A stretch of DNA of 64,000 nucleotides from Enchytraeus crypticus (lineage: Eukaryota > Annelida > Clitellata > Enchytraeida > Enchytraeidae). The stretch is taken from assembly GCA_905160935.1 (NCBI GenBank), contig CAJHZI010000649.1, forward strand, positions 2,104,501 to 2,168,500, in the 5' to 3' direction. A program made the position numbers and the translations under genes. The notes under the pieces were generated by a model. That model saw nothing but the letters and a program-made list of their open reading frames with translations. It was not told where the DNA came from and did no database searches. Each line of letters starts with the position of its first letter. Positions within the stretch are counted from its first letter, which is position 1. Positions 35,973 through 63,719 of this stretch are shown here, one piece after another.

Positions 35973-38900
35973 CTACTTCTTGTCAGTAAGCTCCTTTTTA
36001 GCACTAGTCCCGTCTGCTTCACCGCTTCCTCCTTCACCTTCCTTCAAATACTCGTCGAACATATCTCTAAATCTACCCCACGACTGCTCAGGAATGGTTA
36101 TAGCTGTACGAAAGTTTGCGCGCACCTGTCAACAATAGGCAATATAGTTTCTTATGTTATACTTAATGCAAAGCAGAATGCTATCAATACGACATTAAAA
36201 ATAGATAGTTAAATAGCTAGCAACACAACAGGACAATAAACGTTAATGTTAAACCATAGAGAAAAAGCAATTATATGGACCTCAGTAGATGAGATAATAG
36301 CAGCATCTATTTGTTACAATTCCACAATACTGGTTAATGTAAACTGTTTTTAAAATTTCCTTTAAAACTTTTTACTAGAGCTACAGAAGTAAAGCCAATT
36401 AAATCTCGCAGCAACTAGCAACATATTGTCAAGTTAAACATTAGCATTACTGAAAATTCAAAAAATTTGCTCAACACTGCCTCACAGATTCTGATTTGAT
36501 CAGATTAAAATTAAAAATTGAATAGAATAGAATGAAATAAACGAAGACAGTAACGGTAGTTCTAAGTAACTTAAATAATAGTATAGTTGTGACATAGTCA
36601 GTTTGGTTCCAACTGTAACATCAGTAAGAGAAGAATTCAAATCCTAATATCTTGACTCGCCAATGATATCTGGACTTGCCAATGATATTTTGACTCACCA
36701 ATGATATCTTGACTCACCGATGATATCTTGACTCACCAATGATATCTTGACTCACCAATGATATCTTGACTCATCAATGATATCTTGACTCACCAATGAT
36801 ATCCTGACTCTATGATATCCTTACAAGATCATTGACTTTGATCTAGTCTTCTCAAGGTTACACTGATCAATATCAGGATTAGGCAAAATAAGAAGAGTCA
36901 GCAGTTAGTTACCTCAGAGACGCGCATGAACTTTCCACGGTTGTTCTGTCCAATATCAAAGTAGAAGATTTTGTTCTCAACTCTCAGTGATTTCGCTTCT
37001 GGCAGGTTATCTTTCATATCTGTTAAACAACATAAACAGATAGATAAACTAAGAATTTAATTTAACCTACTTAAAAGAAATAAATATTAAATAGTCCAAC
37101 AAATACAGATCTTTTACTAGTCATTTGTTACAACACATATAAACACAAACATCCATACACATTTGCATGCACGAAAGCGCTCACCCACACAAGCACACAG
37201 GGTTGGTAAAAGTCAAATTTGTTCATGTAAAAAATTCCATCATTTCTTATTTAAATCATGATTTTTTTTAAATTTGATTATTTATATCATTTTACTAGAT
37301 AAAAATTAATTAAAATTTATTTGTATTTTTTTCAGTAAATAAAATACAAGTCAGCTAAATAATCACCAAGGTTACTTATTACACTACTGTTTGCTAGCCT
37401 TTTTCTATGAATTTTGTAAGTATAGATACTTCAATTAGCCATTAGAAAAAATAAATTTATAAACACCTAAAAGTCAATGATTTGTTTTACTTCATCGTGC
37501 GCAACAAGAAAAAATGTTCAGAAAGTTTTACTGCTGGACTAATTCAGGATTTACAATAATTTTTATGTTAGAATTTATGCACTTACAATTTCAAAATTTC
37601 ATTTACATTATATTTATACAATCAAAAATTTGATTTCAGATTTAAAAAACCAAATCAAGAATTTTCAAAATTCTATTTCTAAAAAATCATGATTTTTAAA
37701 ATGATTTATATAACGTCAACCCTGCGAGCACAGACATGCAAACACACACGCACACACACGAACACATGCACACACACACACACACACGAAAAGAAATTAT
37801 AACCATTAGAATACTTCAGATCACACTGTTTGAGGTACATAGTTTCAAATTGAACTATGCAACTTAATTGGATGCATGTAACATGTGTGTAACTTTTAGA
37901 CATTAGAAGTCATGTTGAGTTCAGTGTTCATTGGTCAGAAAATGTTAGCGACACATTAGTTAAAGAACCCAGTGCAGTGAGTTAGAAAACATTCAGGTCA
38001 TGTCAATAAGAAGCCAAGTGTACGAAGGGCGTACGAGTAGCTCAACATACCGCAGTCATCAGTGGAAAACTCCTTGAGTAGATCAGTGAGAGCATCTCTG
38101 ATCTCTATCATGCCTTGAGCCGGGATGGCTATCTGAAATCTCTGACGTGACAGTGGGTGAGTCATGGACACCTAAATGACAGACAATATGAGTTAGAAAT
38201 AATATATAATGTTATCTATCTATCTAAAATAATAATATATAATGTTATCTGAGTGTTATCTATCTGAAATCTAAAGTTAAATGACAAGGGTATGTCAATG
38301 ATACTAAAGCATTAAGCATCCAAAATTATAGCCAGCACTAACAGAGGTATCAATACTTTGTAATTACAATCATATTATTTACTGATCAATCTAATTTAAT
38401 GAGTGCTATCAGAAGTGCTATAAGTAGAGTATTATCTGGTACTATATCAACCAAGCTGCACAAGTGAACAACATTACAATAGTTGCATGTATTGACTGAA
38501 GATTCCTTTTTAAGAAATAACTTCAAAACTTCATCTAAAGCAATATGTCACAATGTTTACACACCAATAACTCGCTAAATTTAAGAGTCTGCTCATACCC
38601 TAAGGAAGCGCCCTCGTTGATTCTCTTTAAGGTCCAGATAATAGCGTCTATCATCCTTCACAATCATCTCGCTCTTCAGCTTGCCACTGTCAGCATTCGT
38701 GTTGGATGACTCAGTACTGGGAGGACCTGATCAATCATCAATCAATCATCAGTTAATCATCAGACAATCATCAATCTTCATACAGTCATTAACAACCATC
38801 AGATAATCATCAGATAGTCATCCATCTTCATACAGTCATTAACAACCATCAGATAATCATCAGATAGTCATCAGATAATCATCAGATAATAATCATGTAG

Positions 38901-40917
38901 TCATCAACCTTCAATCAATCATTAACAACCATCAGTTAATCATCAGCAATGACACTTATAGAGAAATGGTCTTTGCAGAAGGAGTCTAGTAATTTTCTTT
39001 TACAGCTACCATTTACTATATTACCTCGTTCCAGAGCTTAGGCGTCCCCTAGTAACCTTCTTTGTATTGCTGATTTGTTTATTTGCTAAAAAGGCCAAGA
39101 ATCTAAACAACTGTCAGAGACATCTGACTGGGATTCAAATTGATTGGCTCCTACTTCTCAGACAAGAGTGCTATTCATTTGGCTATTCAATCTGTGGCTT
39201 AGACCAGCCATTTGGCAGAACACCAAAAGACAGAGAATATATTAAATACTAAACACAACCGATACAACGTTATTTCAAAAACAGTGTAACATTAAGGTAA
39301 ATCCTAAATCACAATAGGAAGCGAAATAGTGTAAACGATTAGTTGAAAATATAAACTTCGTTTGTATTTAAATGAATTTCCTACCAAGTGAAGCGTAGTG
39401 TTCACTGAACTCTGTCAGCTGATCTCTGAACTCTGCCGCAGTGGACATAGCCAGTAGCAGGCGACTCTTTCTTCCACCTGCGTCTACCTATACACATGCA
39501 TTCAACGGATAATGATGAAATCAAACAATCAACTAAATTTCCTTCTATATCATCATCATCATCATCTTCCCTTAAATCCCAGTTTAACCAGGGTCGGGAT
39601 ACGAATAAGCTTTCTCCAGTACTCTGAGACTTTTGAAGTTTATCCATTCATTTAAAAAATTTTCTTCTATATCTACATCCAATAATAACTTATTGTCATC
39701 TAATCTTATTGTTAATACAAATTATTCTACAATTATTTATTATTGTTAATAATTATTACCAAATTATTCATCTACTAAATTAGACAATTTAGTAGATGAA
39801 TAATTTCTGTAATGAATAATGTAAGAATAGTATTCTTACATTACATTTACACCTAGGGGATGGACTGATGATATGGTGAGGGACAGAGAGGATTTTCCTA
39901 ACCCTAGTTAAACTCTGATTCAGGGCATGACGAAGGTGATTATGTGATGAACTTACACCAAACAAATCCACTTATGAATTTTCTATAATAAATATATTCA
40001 CCAATAAAAATTATAATAAAAATTATATATATAAATTGCTTGGATATAGGAATGCAAACTATATCTAATTTCAGCAATTATAAAACTCTTATATATTGAA
40101 TGCATTATTATACAACAAAATATGAAATAGATTATTGAACTGTTGTTCACCGAAGAACCATTTATGGGCAAACTCCTTTCATTATCTATGCAGAACTCCT
40201 GTAGGTCGTTCTTGATAAATCAAAGTGGATGAGGAGAAGAAAGCTAAATGAAGTTTTTAGTAGGGGCAATCTTGGCATAGGCCTAAACCTCAGCAATCTT
40301 GACAAATCTTCCTCTCTTGTTTTGTTTGACATCAACATAGAATCTTTTAGACTGAATCTGTAGAGTCTTAGAGGCCAACTCCTCCTCCCCCTCTCCATTT
40401 CCTCCAGCTCCCCCTAAAAAAACAAAAAACATATGGTACCCTTAGTGCATAACATTCTAGCTCACAGTTCCACTTTTATGCGACAAAATTACTTACAATC
40501 CTTGATAGTATTTATGTACTATTTATGTACTTATGTACTTGATAGTATTTATGTACAGGCATATAACTGGTTTGGGATTTACAACAAGCTGAGCCAATTA
40601 AAGAAATGTGGAATTAATTTCAGGAACAGGTTGCAAAGAGAATTCTAATTAATAATAAATAACAACAATTAGAGTGCTACTGTCGTCAATGACAACATCG
40701 AGCACTATTGAGACAAAATCAAGCCGACGAGCAAAAAGAAGGTCCAAAACGGTGCAAATTCCAAAATCCAGATAAATAAATTCTAATCAATTCTAATAAA
40801 GTAATCATTGGTATCTAAGCCCGCACCTCTAGTATTAGACAGATAAGTTAAACAATTAACTTAAGCTTCATAGATCTGCATACCTTTTCCTCTGCTGCTT
40901 TCAATTTCGTCGGACAT
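35973..40917 (-). CDS. PURA: Pur-alpha family nucleic-acid-binding protein, complete
   Basis: Exons in transcript order: 40917-40884, 40413-40289, 39487-39385, 38726-38599, 38171-38051, 37019-36913, 36125-35973. All junctions are GT-AG and join in frame to 771 nt (256 aa). The start is the ATG at 40917 ([10 protein letters not shown]). A Gly/Glu-rich N-terminus (GGNGEGEEE) is typical of Pur proteins. Three PUR repeats follow: I about 24-87 ([38 protein letters not shown]), II about 103-170 ([29 protein letters not shown]), III about 175-240 ([33 protein letters not shown]). Each has the sheet-then-helix pattern that binds purine-rich ssDNA and RNA in this family. Repeats I and II form the nucleic-acid-binding fold and III dimerises, as known for relatives. 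Shorter than vertebrate Pur-alpha (about 320 aa) mainly at the termini. A very confident call; alpha versus beta is not resolved. Confidence 0.95.
36650..36818. repeat. 19-bp minisatellite, about 8 copies, in a Pur intron
   Basis: Units of AATGATATCTTGACTCACC. Six copies contain the AP-1 core TGACTCA. It lies between Pur exons 6 and 7. Confidence 0.88.
37198..37724. mobile_element. hAT-type MITE in a Pur intron
   Basis: 527 bp bounded by CAGGGTTGG and its inverted CAACCCTG. The flanking 8-bp repeats are CAAGCACA (37190-37197) and CGAGCACA (37725-37732), one mismatch. Subterminal AAATCATGATTT-type sequences occur near both ends and the interior is AT-rich and non-coding. TIRs starting CAGGG with an 8-bp duplication are the hAT hallmark. 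No transposase is present. Confidence 0.75.
37738..37790. repeat. (CA)n-rich tract
   Basis: Interrupted CA repeats immediately right of the MITE. Confidence 0.85.
38735..38950. repeat. Degenerate ATCATCAGATAATC repeat in a Pur intron
   Basis: About 12 loose copies of a 14-18-bp unit (ATCATCAGATAATCATC). One 46-bp block is exactly duplicated (near 38778 and 38824). It starts a few bases from the acceptor of Pur exon 4. Confidence 0.75.
39548..39655 (-). repeat. SINE-3 copy (3' half)
   Basis: On the + strand: ATCATCATCATCATCTTCCC, TTAAATCCCAGTTTAACCAG, GGTCGGGATACGAATAAGC. It is the reverse complement of the end of the 61254 copy with its GAT-repeat tail. Confidence 0.75.
40668..40775 (-). 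repeat. SINE-5-like fragment
   Basis: Starts AACAACAATTAGAGTGCTAC and continues with GACAACATCGAGCACTATTG and GAAGGTCCAAAACGGTGCAA. It lies in Pur intron 1. Confidence 0.65.
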
Positions 40918-41315
40918 CTTGCACTACTTTATGCGTCAATCCGAAAATCGTCAAATATACCCAAGAAACACCCTGCACTACTCGCTAAATGTGTGTTTGG
41001 ATATCCCACTACCTATCTTGTCGCTTATCAGCATGCAATACCCTGTCCCAATCCGTCTCCCTGACCACCTCCTTATCACTCTCTGTGTCGCTCGAGATGC
41101 TCCGGACCTCTTCCTCTTCTAGTAAATAGTAACTAATTAATATTCATGAGGCATTGCCAGTGATACCACTTACGAAAATGGCTTTATTCACTTACATCAG
41201 AGAAGAAAGAATTACTTTGTCAAGCAATCATATCTTTGCTTACAATATCCTATTCTTACATTCTTTAAATTTTCCATTGTTCTATTAATATTTTTCATTT
41301 ATTCTCAATTTTGAA

Positions 41316-41665
41316 ATCGGCAATGTATAGCAGCATGCTGCACCCCAGATCTGGAATTCGATTCCATTCAATCTTCGGAAGTCTTCAATCGTTTGAATCA
41401 CATCGGCCTTTGCTGTCTTATGACCAGTTCCATAGGCAGTTGACGATTTATCTTTTCCATTTCTCTTCCATACAATATTCATGAGTTGCGACCACGCGCC
41501 TAAACCTCCCTTTTCAATTCCCTTTACTTTGGACTGATTTCTTGATTTTAGAATTTGCACCATTTTGAACCTTCTTTTTGCTCGCCGGGTTGATTTTGTC
41601 TCAATAATGCTCTATGTTGTCATTGATGACTGTAGCACTCTAATTTTTGTTTTTGTTATGTTATG
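41316..41665 (+). repeat. SINE-5-like element, TTG/TTTTTG-rich 3' tail
   Basis: The longest copy of this family. It holds CAGATCTGGAATTCGATTCC, TTTGCACCATTTTGAACCTT, TTTTTGCTCGCCGGGTTGAT, GTTGTCATTGATGACTGTAG, then CACTCTAATTTTTGTTTTTG. The minus-strand 92-residue frame across it is fortuitous. Confidence 0.65.
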
Positions 41666-42323
41666 TTAAAGTGAAATGTGAAAAACTTTTGCAATTCCGT
41701 ATTTTGGAATAGATTATTATATCTCGATATTATGGTAAGCGAAATTACACTATAAATTACTAAGTTAACTGTCCTGACTGTTCGTAATTCTAATCTAGCG
41801 GCACCATCGCTTACAGCAACTTGCATTATTTAAGGCGACAATATGTTGAAGTAGCTTTGCCACGTTAAAAGGATTATGTTATGTTGAAATAGTACCGAGA
41901 TTTAATAACCAAAATGTAAACAAAGCTGAATGATTATTGATATGTTATTTTGTTAAAGTGCATTGATTAGGCTTTGTTTCATCTCTCAATTCACTTTATT
42001 TTCCCTCTCTAATTGGTAATATTCTACATATATGAATTCTTATAATATTTTGTTTATCGACATAAGTTTATTGATAATTTCTTGTGCCGCTGTGAGATGA
42101 GTGTTTTTTAAGTAAAGTGCGCTTAACTGAATCCATTAGTGATTTTACAAATCATGTGATAATTAAGCTAGCATTGTTTTGCTAGCGATAATTGTCTATA
42201 TTAGGTTTAATTTAGTCATGAATTCATTCATTTTTTGCATATCCTTTATTAATTTACTTAATTTCCTTCAAAATTTCCTTTGAAAAGTTAGGAATATTGT
42301 TGACTAACAATTCAATTGAATAT

Positions 42324-42578
42324 CTCAATAGCGCAATGGTTAAGGGTGTAGATAACGTCATGAAGTTTTAAATGACAGACCCTGAGGTGAATCGAACTCT
42401 CGTGGGTTCGAATCCCAGCCGCGCTGATCTGAGAGTAAAATCTTGGACATTCACTGGACTGACTAAATGGAAAATGGACTAAATTGCCTAACGGATATAA
42501 CATGTGGTATTAAAAGTGATAGATATCAACATAGTTGATCATTTCACTATAATGTGTGTTATTATTATTATTATTATC
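42324..42578 (+). repeat. SINE-1, full length with tRNA-like head
   Basis: The head has an A box (TAGCGCAATGGTTAAGG) and a B box (GGTTCGAATCC) closing with CAGCCGCGCTG, so it derives from a tRNA gene. The body contains GATCTGAGAGTAAAATCTTG, TTCACTGGACTG and GATAGATATCAACATAGTTG. The tail is (TTA)n at 42556-42578. It is intergenic, upstream of the syntaxin gene. Confidence 0.85.
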
Positions 42579-42721
42579 AACAATAGTCGCTTTTTCAAAC
42601 AATCTAATCCAACGTTAAAGGTCTTAAAAATTCAAAGATACTGAGACAATCTTTTACATGTATAGTATTTGCACTTAATCTGCCATTAGCGTTTTGCCAT
42701 GGCTGTTAGGTTAATTATAAG

Positions 42722-42900
42722 AGAGGTGAAATAGCTTAAGCATGTAAAGCGTTCACCTAGGAAGCCAGTGGTATGAGTCTGAAGTTCGGGTCAGTTATCT
42801 GTAAATGGATATCCCTAGGGCGCCTATAAGGTTAATTAAGTACCGGAGCTTGCAGCCAGTTAACTCTATCAGCAGCAAGATACGAATAATCATGCAAAAG
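42722..42900 (+). repeat. Another tRNA-headed SINE-like element
   Basis: GAGGTGAAATAGCTTAAGC is A-box-like and TGAAGTTCGGGTC is a weak B box. GCCAGTTAACTCTATCAGCA and AAGATACGAATAATCATG follow. It is a single copy in this window. Confidence 0.4.
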
Positions 42901-43051
42901 ATTTATGGATTTAAATAGCTTGTCAGTCATTAATTTTAGAAGAATTTTTCCGAATCCTTTAAATTACATTGTTGAGTTGGTGGATTTCTTTCCCATTAAG
43001 CAATTCAGCTATTTAAGATTTTAAATGAATTAGTTTAATGCAAATTATTCT

Positions 43052-53864
<10,813 letters not shown>

Positions 53865-54266
53865 GACTGCTCGTCGACACACCGCACTCGTGCTCATTTA
53901 AACTGACGTGGTATTAACGGTCACTTTAGTGATAGCATTTACTTATATTTAATCACTCGTGTAGCTTTATATGTGTACTCATTTTTATACGGTATTCGCT
54001 ACTTAATTTTAATGATTATGAGATGAAATGTACAGTTTTCTAGTGATAGGAGACAGTGGGCGCTGATCATACTTTTAAATCAACATAATATAATTAGATT
54101 CAATCGTTTACGCTGCGTGCGACTGTTTCCTATGTGTATGCTAAGTTAACAATAATAGTTTTATTTAGAGGCTTACAGCCAGGTTATTTTAGGCTCATTT
54201 TGCTTCCATTACTATTGCAGAATTTATTTTTAAAAGTGTACATATTTTAATTAGGCGCAGATTTTT

Positions 54267-54272
54267 AATAAA
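54267..54272 (+). terminator. Likely polyadenylation signal of the syntaxin gene
   Basis: AATAAA about 400 nt after the stop codon, in the expected range for a 3' UTR, with T-rich sequence around it. Confidence 0.45.
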
Positions 54273-54469
54273 GAGTAAATTACAATCATTTGATTTTAGT
54301 AGGTATGATTAGATTTTATCTGTATTCTTGAAGAACGTATCTTGATACATTTAAATAGTTATCTAGCATAGATGTATGTAACTTCGAAAGCGCCAATGGC
54401 CCTTTTATTAACTTTGCTTGATGTGCTACCTTTCTTAAATCTTTTAGTATTTGCGATTAATGTCACTGT

Positions 54470-54668
54470 CCACGAAAGAATTTAATGTCACTTTCCTCGA
54501 TAGATTTAAATGTCACTGTCCTCGAAAGTTTTAATGTCACTGTCCTCGAAAGATTTTAATGTCATTGTCCTCGATAGAATTAAATGTCACTGTCCTCGAA
54601 AGTTTTAATGTCGCTGTCCTCGAAAGATTTTAATGTCATTGTCATCGAAAGACTTTAATGTCATTATC
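54470..54668 (+). repeat. About 25-bp minisatellite, about 7-8 copies
   Basis: Units of TTTTAATGTCACTGTCCTCG followed by AAAGA, with CATTG/CGCTG variants. It lies between the syntaxin 3' end and a SINE-2. Confidence 0.85.
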
Positions 54669-54751
54669 CTCGTCTCTCTTCTACAATCCCTTAACATTCT
54701 ATAGATTCTTCACAGTTTCTATCAGTCCAGCTGTATCGAAGGTTCACCATC

Positions 54752-54893
54752 ATTTGTGGCTGGAGCCAGTGACGATGTCGGTAAGATATTCGACCAGTGA
54801 TCAGTATGTGCGGGGTTCAAGTCCTGAGCTCGCCCGTCACTGATTTCGCTTTCGGGTGAGAAAACTGACGTTAAAATTAGCTTTTAGCTTTAT
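54752..54893 (+). repeat. SINE-2 copy, + strand
   Basis: TGGCTGGAGCCAGTGACGAT, GGTAAGATATTCGACC, B box GGGGTTCAAGTCCTGAG, CGCTTTCGGGTGAGAAAACT and the TTAGCTTTTAG end. It is the clearest plus-strand copy and covers most of the short plus frame here. Confidence 0.85.
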
Positions 54894-56104
54894 TACTGAG
54901 AGTCTGAGAATGTACATTGGTATAATGATTTTGTTCGATTCCAATTTATATGAAGCGATATAATGATGTGGCTGAAATTGTAAATATAACTATAGAGTAA
55001 TCAGTGACTATAGTAGTCAGTGTAAGGTACGTTATTTTGATTGCAAAATTTCGATGCCACAATTTCGTTATTGCGGGCAATGGCGACACCTAGTTTTACA
55101 TTTATAACTAAAATTAAAAAGCTAGCTTTTGTTTAAAAACTGTATATTTCTGATTAGAAACTACCACATGCTTGTAAAAATATGCTTGAAATTGTAAATC
55201 TATAAACTCGCCATACAAATGACGCTGCACTTGTTTTAAGCCTAGAGGCTGAATTAACGTAATTTGTGATCTTAATACACTTTACATTTTTCTTTCGTCG
55301 TGTCCTTGAGTGTGAGTTTCAGTGCAGCGCCTATTAGAGGTTTGTATACGTGTATATTAATTAATATGTCGGCTGAGTACTTTGATCATTTAATAAGCAC
55401 TTGATATTCACACTATGTTTAATTTCAAACCGTTGTCTGTTAAATTTGACTGTAAGGTAGTTAGCTCGACTACATTCTGAATTTCTGATCATTTTTGTTT
55501 CATTAGTAAATTTCTGTGTCTGCAATTCTTGGTATATATAATTAGAGATCAAAACTTGGAATCCAGAATCGCAGTCCAATTCCTCTGGAAATATCGGATA
55601 ATATTTAAGATTTCCAATCCTGGCATTTCACAACTTTAAATGTTAATTCAAAAGTGTTATCCTTTAACTGTTCTTAAGTAAAATAGATTGTCGGGTTTTA
55701 CGTTTATTTGTTTATTTTTCACATGAATCATTAAAGACATCAAATAAAGCAAATAAAAATGAGAAATGCGGAAAAGATTGAGTAAAGGGATTTCATAGCA
55801 TTTTACATGTTGTAAAATGGCCGACTGATTCTTTCTATTCTGCCTGCAATATTCGTGTTTATGAAGTGACATATTTTAGCTGAGCACATTTTGAGTTATT
55901 TACATTGAACTTATGTTAACGTGGGCTTTATTATATGCTAGACGAGAGCAAGTCACATGGTACTCTATGTACCCTACCTTAACAACTGATGCCGAAACAT
56001 GGGCTGCATATTGCGGTTGTCTTGAATGGAATTTGCTAACAGAAATCTCCATAATTAAGATGCACTTACATCCCGAAATATCGCGATTAAGAATGACTTC
56101 GTTT
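54894..56104. other. Intergenic, no gene recognised
   Basis: The convergent region between the syntaxin (+) and CDK1 (-) 3' ends. The open stretch 55900-56148 is open on both strands but has no splice context or family resemblance. Confidence 0.45.
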
Positions 56105-56376
56105 CGAAATTCCCCGTGTTGTGCCCGAGCCACTGCAGAATAGACCATCGCTCAACCGCACGTGTAAGAGACGACTGAGCAAAAACTAAGGAAGACTACG
56201 GAAAATCAAATCAGAAGTTATATTTTCACAACTTAAAGGCAACAATAAGGTTTGAGTGTGACAGCCTTCTGTGAAGCGATAATTCTTTAATCGATGGAGT
56301 GCTTTGTATGGAGCGTAAAAGTAGAGTGCGAGAAAGAAGGTGTGCAGAACACTAGAGAGAGAGAGAGAGAGAGAGT
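56105..56376 (+). repeat. SINE-4 copy with (GA)n tail
   Basis: Head CCCCGTGTTGTGCCCGAGCC, then CAGAATAGACCATCG; AGGAAGACTACGGAAAATC, CCTTCTGTGAAGCGATAAT and GTGCAGAACACTAGAGAGAG; (GA)n to 56376. The head is shared with SINE-3 copies. Confidence 0.75.
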
Positions 56377-56757
56377 ATCGAAATTCCAGAATTTAAGAAT
56401 CGGATCAGGATGGTATATTGGTAAATGGATGCACTAAAGGGATGAGTAAAGTTTGCCTGCTAAATTGCTCATTTGCTAATTTAAATACCGTCTTTGAAAT
56501 GTAAACATCTTATTTCTATTACTTCTGTTGATTATTATTCGAGGCACATATTTTATTTGCGATTGATTTATCAGAAAACACCAGTGAGTTGATATTTCAT
56601 CTCAATAAGCCCCTTACGACATTCTCGGAAGAAGAAATGGACGCTAGCTCTTTATCATTATATTAATTATAATGGTAAACAATCAAAATTAAAATATTTA
56701 TAATCTAACAATTTTAGTCTATAAAAGACAATACGCGCGTTAGATACAGATATATAA

Positions 56758-56763
56758 TTTATT
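56758..56763 (-). terminator. Possible polyadenylation signal of the CDK1 gene
   Basis: AATAAA on the minus strand, 80 nt past the stop codon at 56843. A plausible short 3' UTR. Confidence 0.4.
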
Positions 56764-56842
56764 TACACACATTTATGCGGTTTTCAAATAAATACAACGA
56801 ACATTAACTTAAAGATCATTAAATTAACTTTATCGTAGAAAG

Positions 56843-63299
<6,457 letters not shown>

Positions 63300-63719
63300 C
63301 TATAAATAATACCAAAAATATTCTTTACAATTTTTGTTTTGTACTCAATTTTTGTTTTGTACTGAGTCATTGATAGGCTATCAATTAGTTGAATGGCGAT
63401 TAAAAATTAAATATTGTAAAGGAGTATTGGATGTGCGGCCAATTCTAAAGCACCTAACTAATCATAGCAGAATTAATCATTTATAAAAAGACACATTAAG
63501 ACACATTAATAAAGTGTATGCCATAAGTAGAATACCATCTACAGAATACCGTATGTATTGTATAATTCTGGATGTAGAATACTATAGGGATTCCTAGCTT
63601 CCTCGCACATGATTCGTGTAAAATGTAGTGGTATTGCTAGTAGTTAAGATACTTCTTTGATTCGTTTTGTAATTTGGACATTATTAAGCACTGTGAGCTT
63701 GGCTGATTTTGCTAGTCTA

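Larger units (their letters stand above)
40918..43051. promoter_or_regulatory. Head-to-head intergenic region between Pur and syntaxin genes
   Basis: About 2.1 kb separates the two divergent start codons, so both promoters should lie here unless non-coding 5' exons exist elsewhere. The 150 bp next to the Pur ATG (40918-41110) are C/T-rich and could be its 5' UTR. The rest is occupied by a SINE-5 copy, a full-length SINE-1 and a third tRNA-like repeat. No TATA box is convincing. Confidence 0.35.

Noticed and set aside
41285..41563. 92-codon minus-strand ORF
   Set aside because: It lies wholly in a SINE-5-like repeat whose other copies are not coding.
42324..42430. A genuine tRNA gene
   Set aside because: A and B boxes are present but the sequence continues into the SINE-1 body shared with other copies and a (TTA)n tail, so it is a SINE head.
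55900..56148. ORFs open on both strands beside the SINE-4 copy
   Set aside because: No splice signals, no recognisable motif, and the right end runs into the SINE head.
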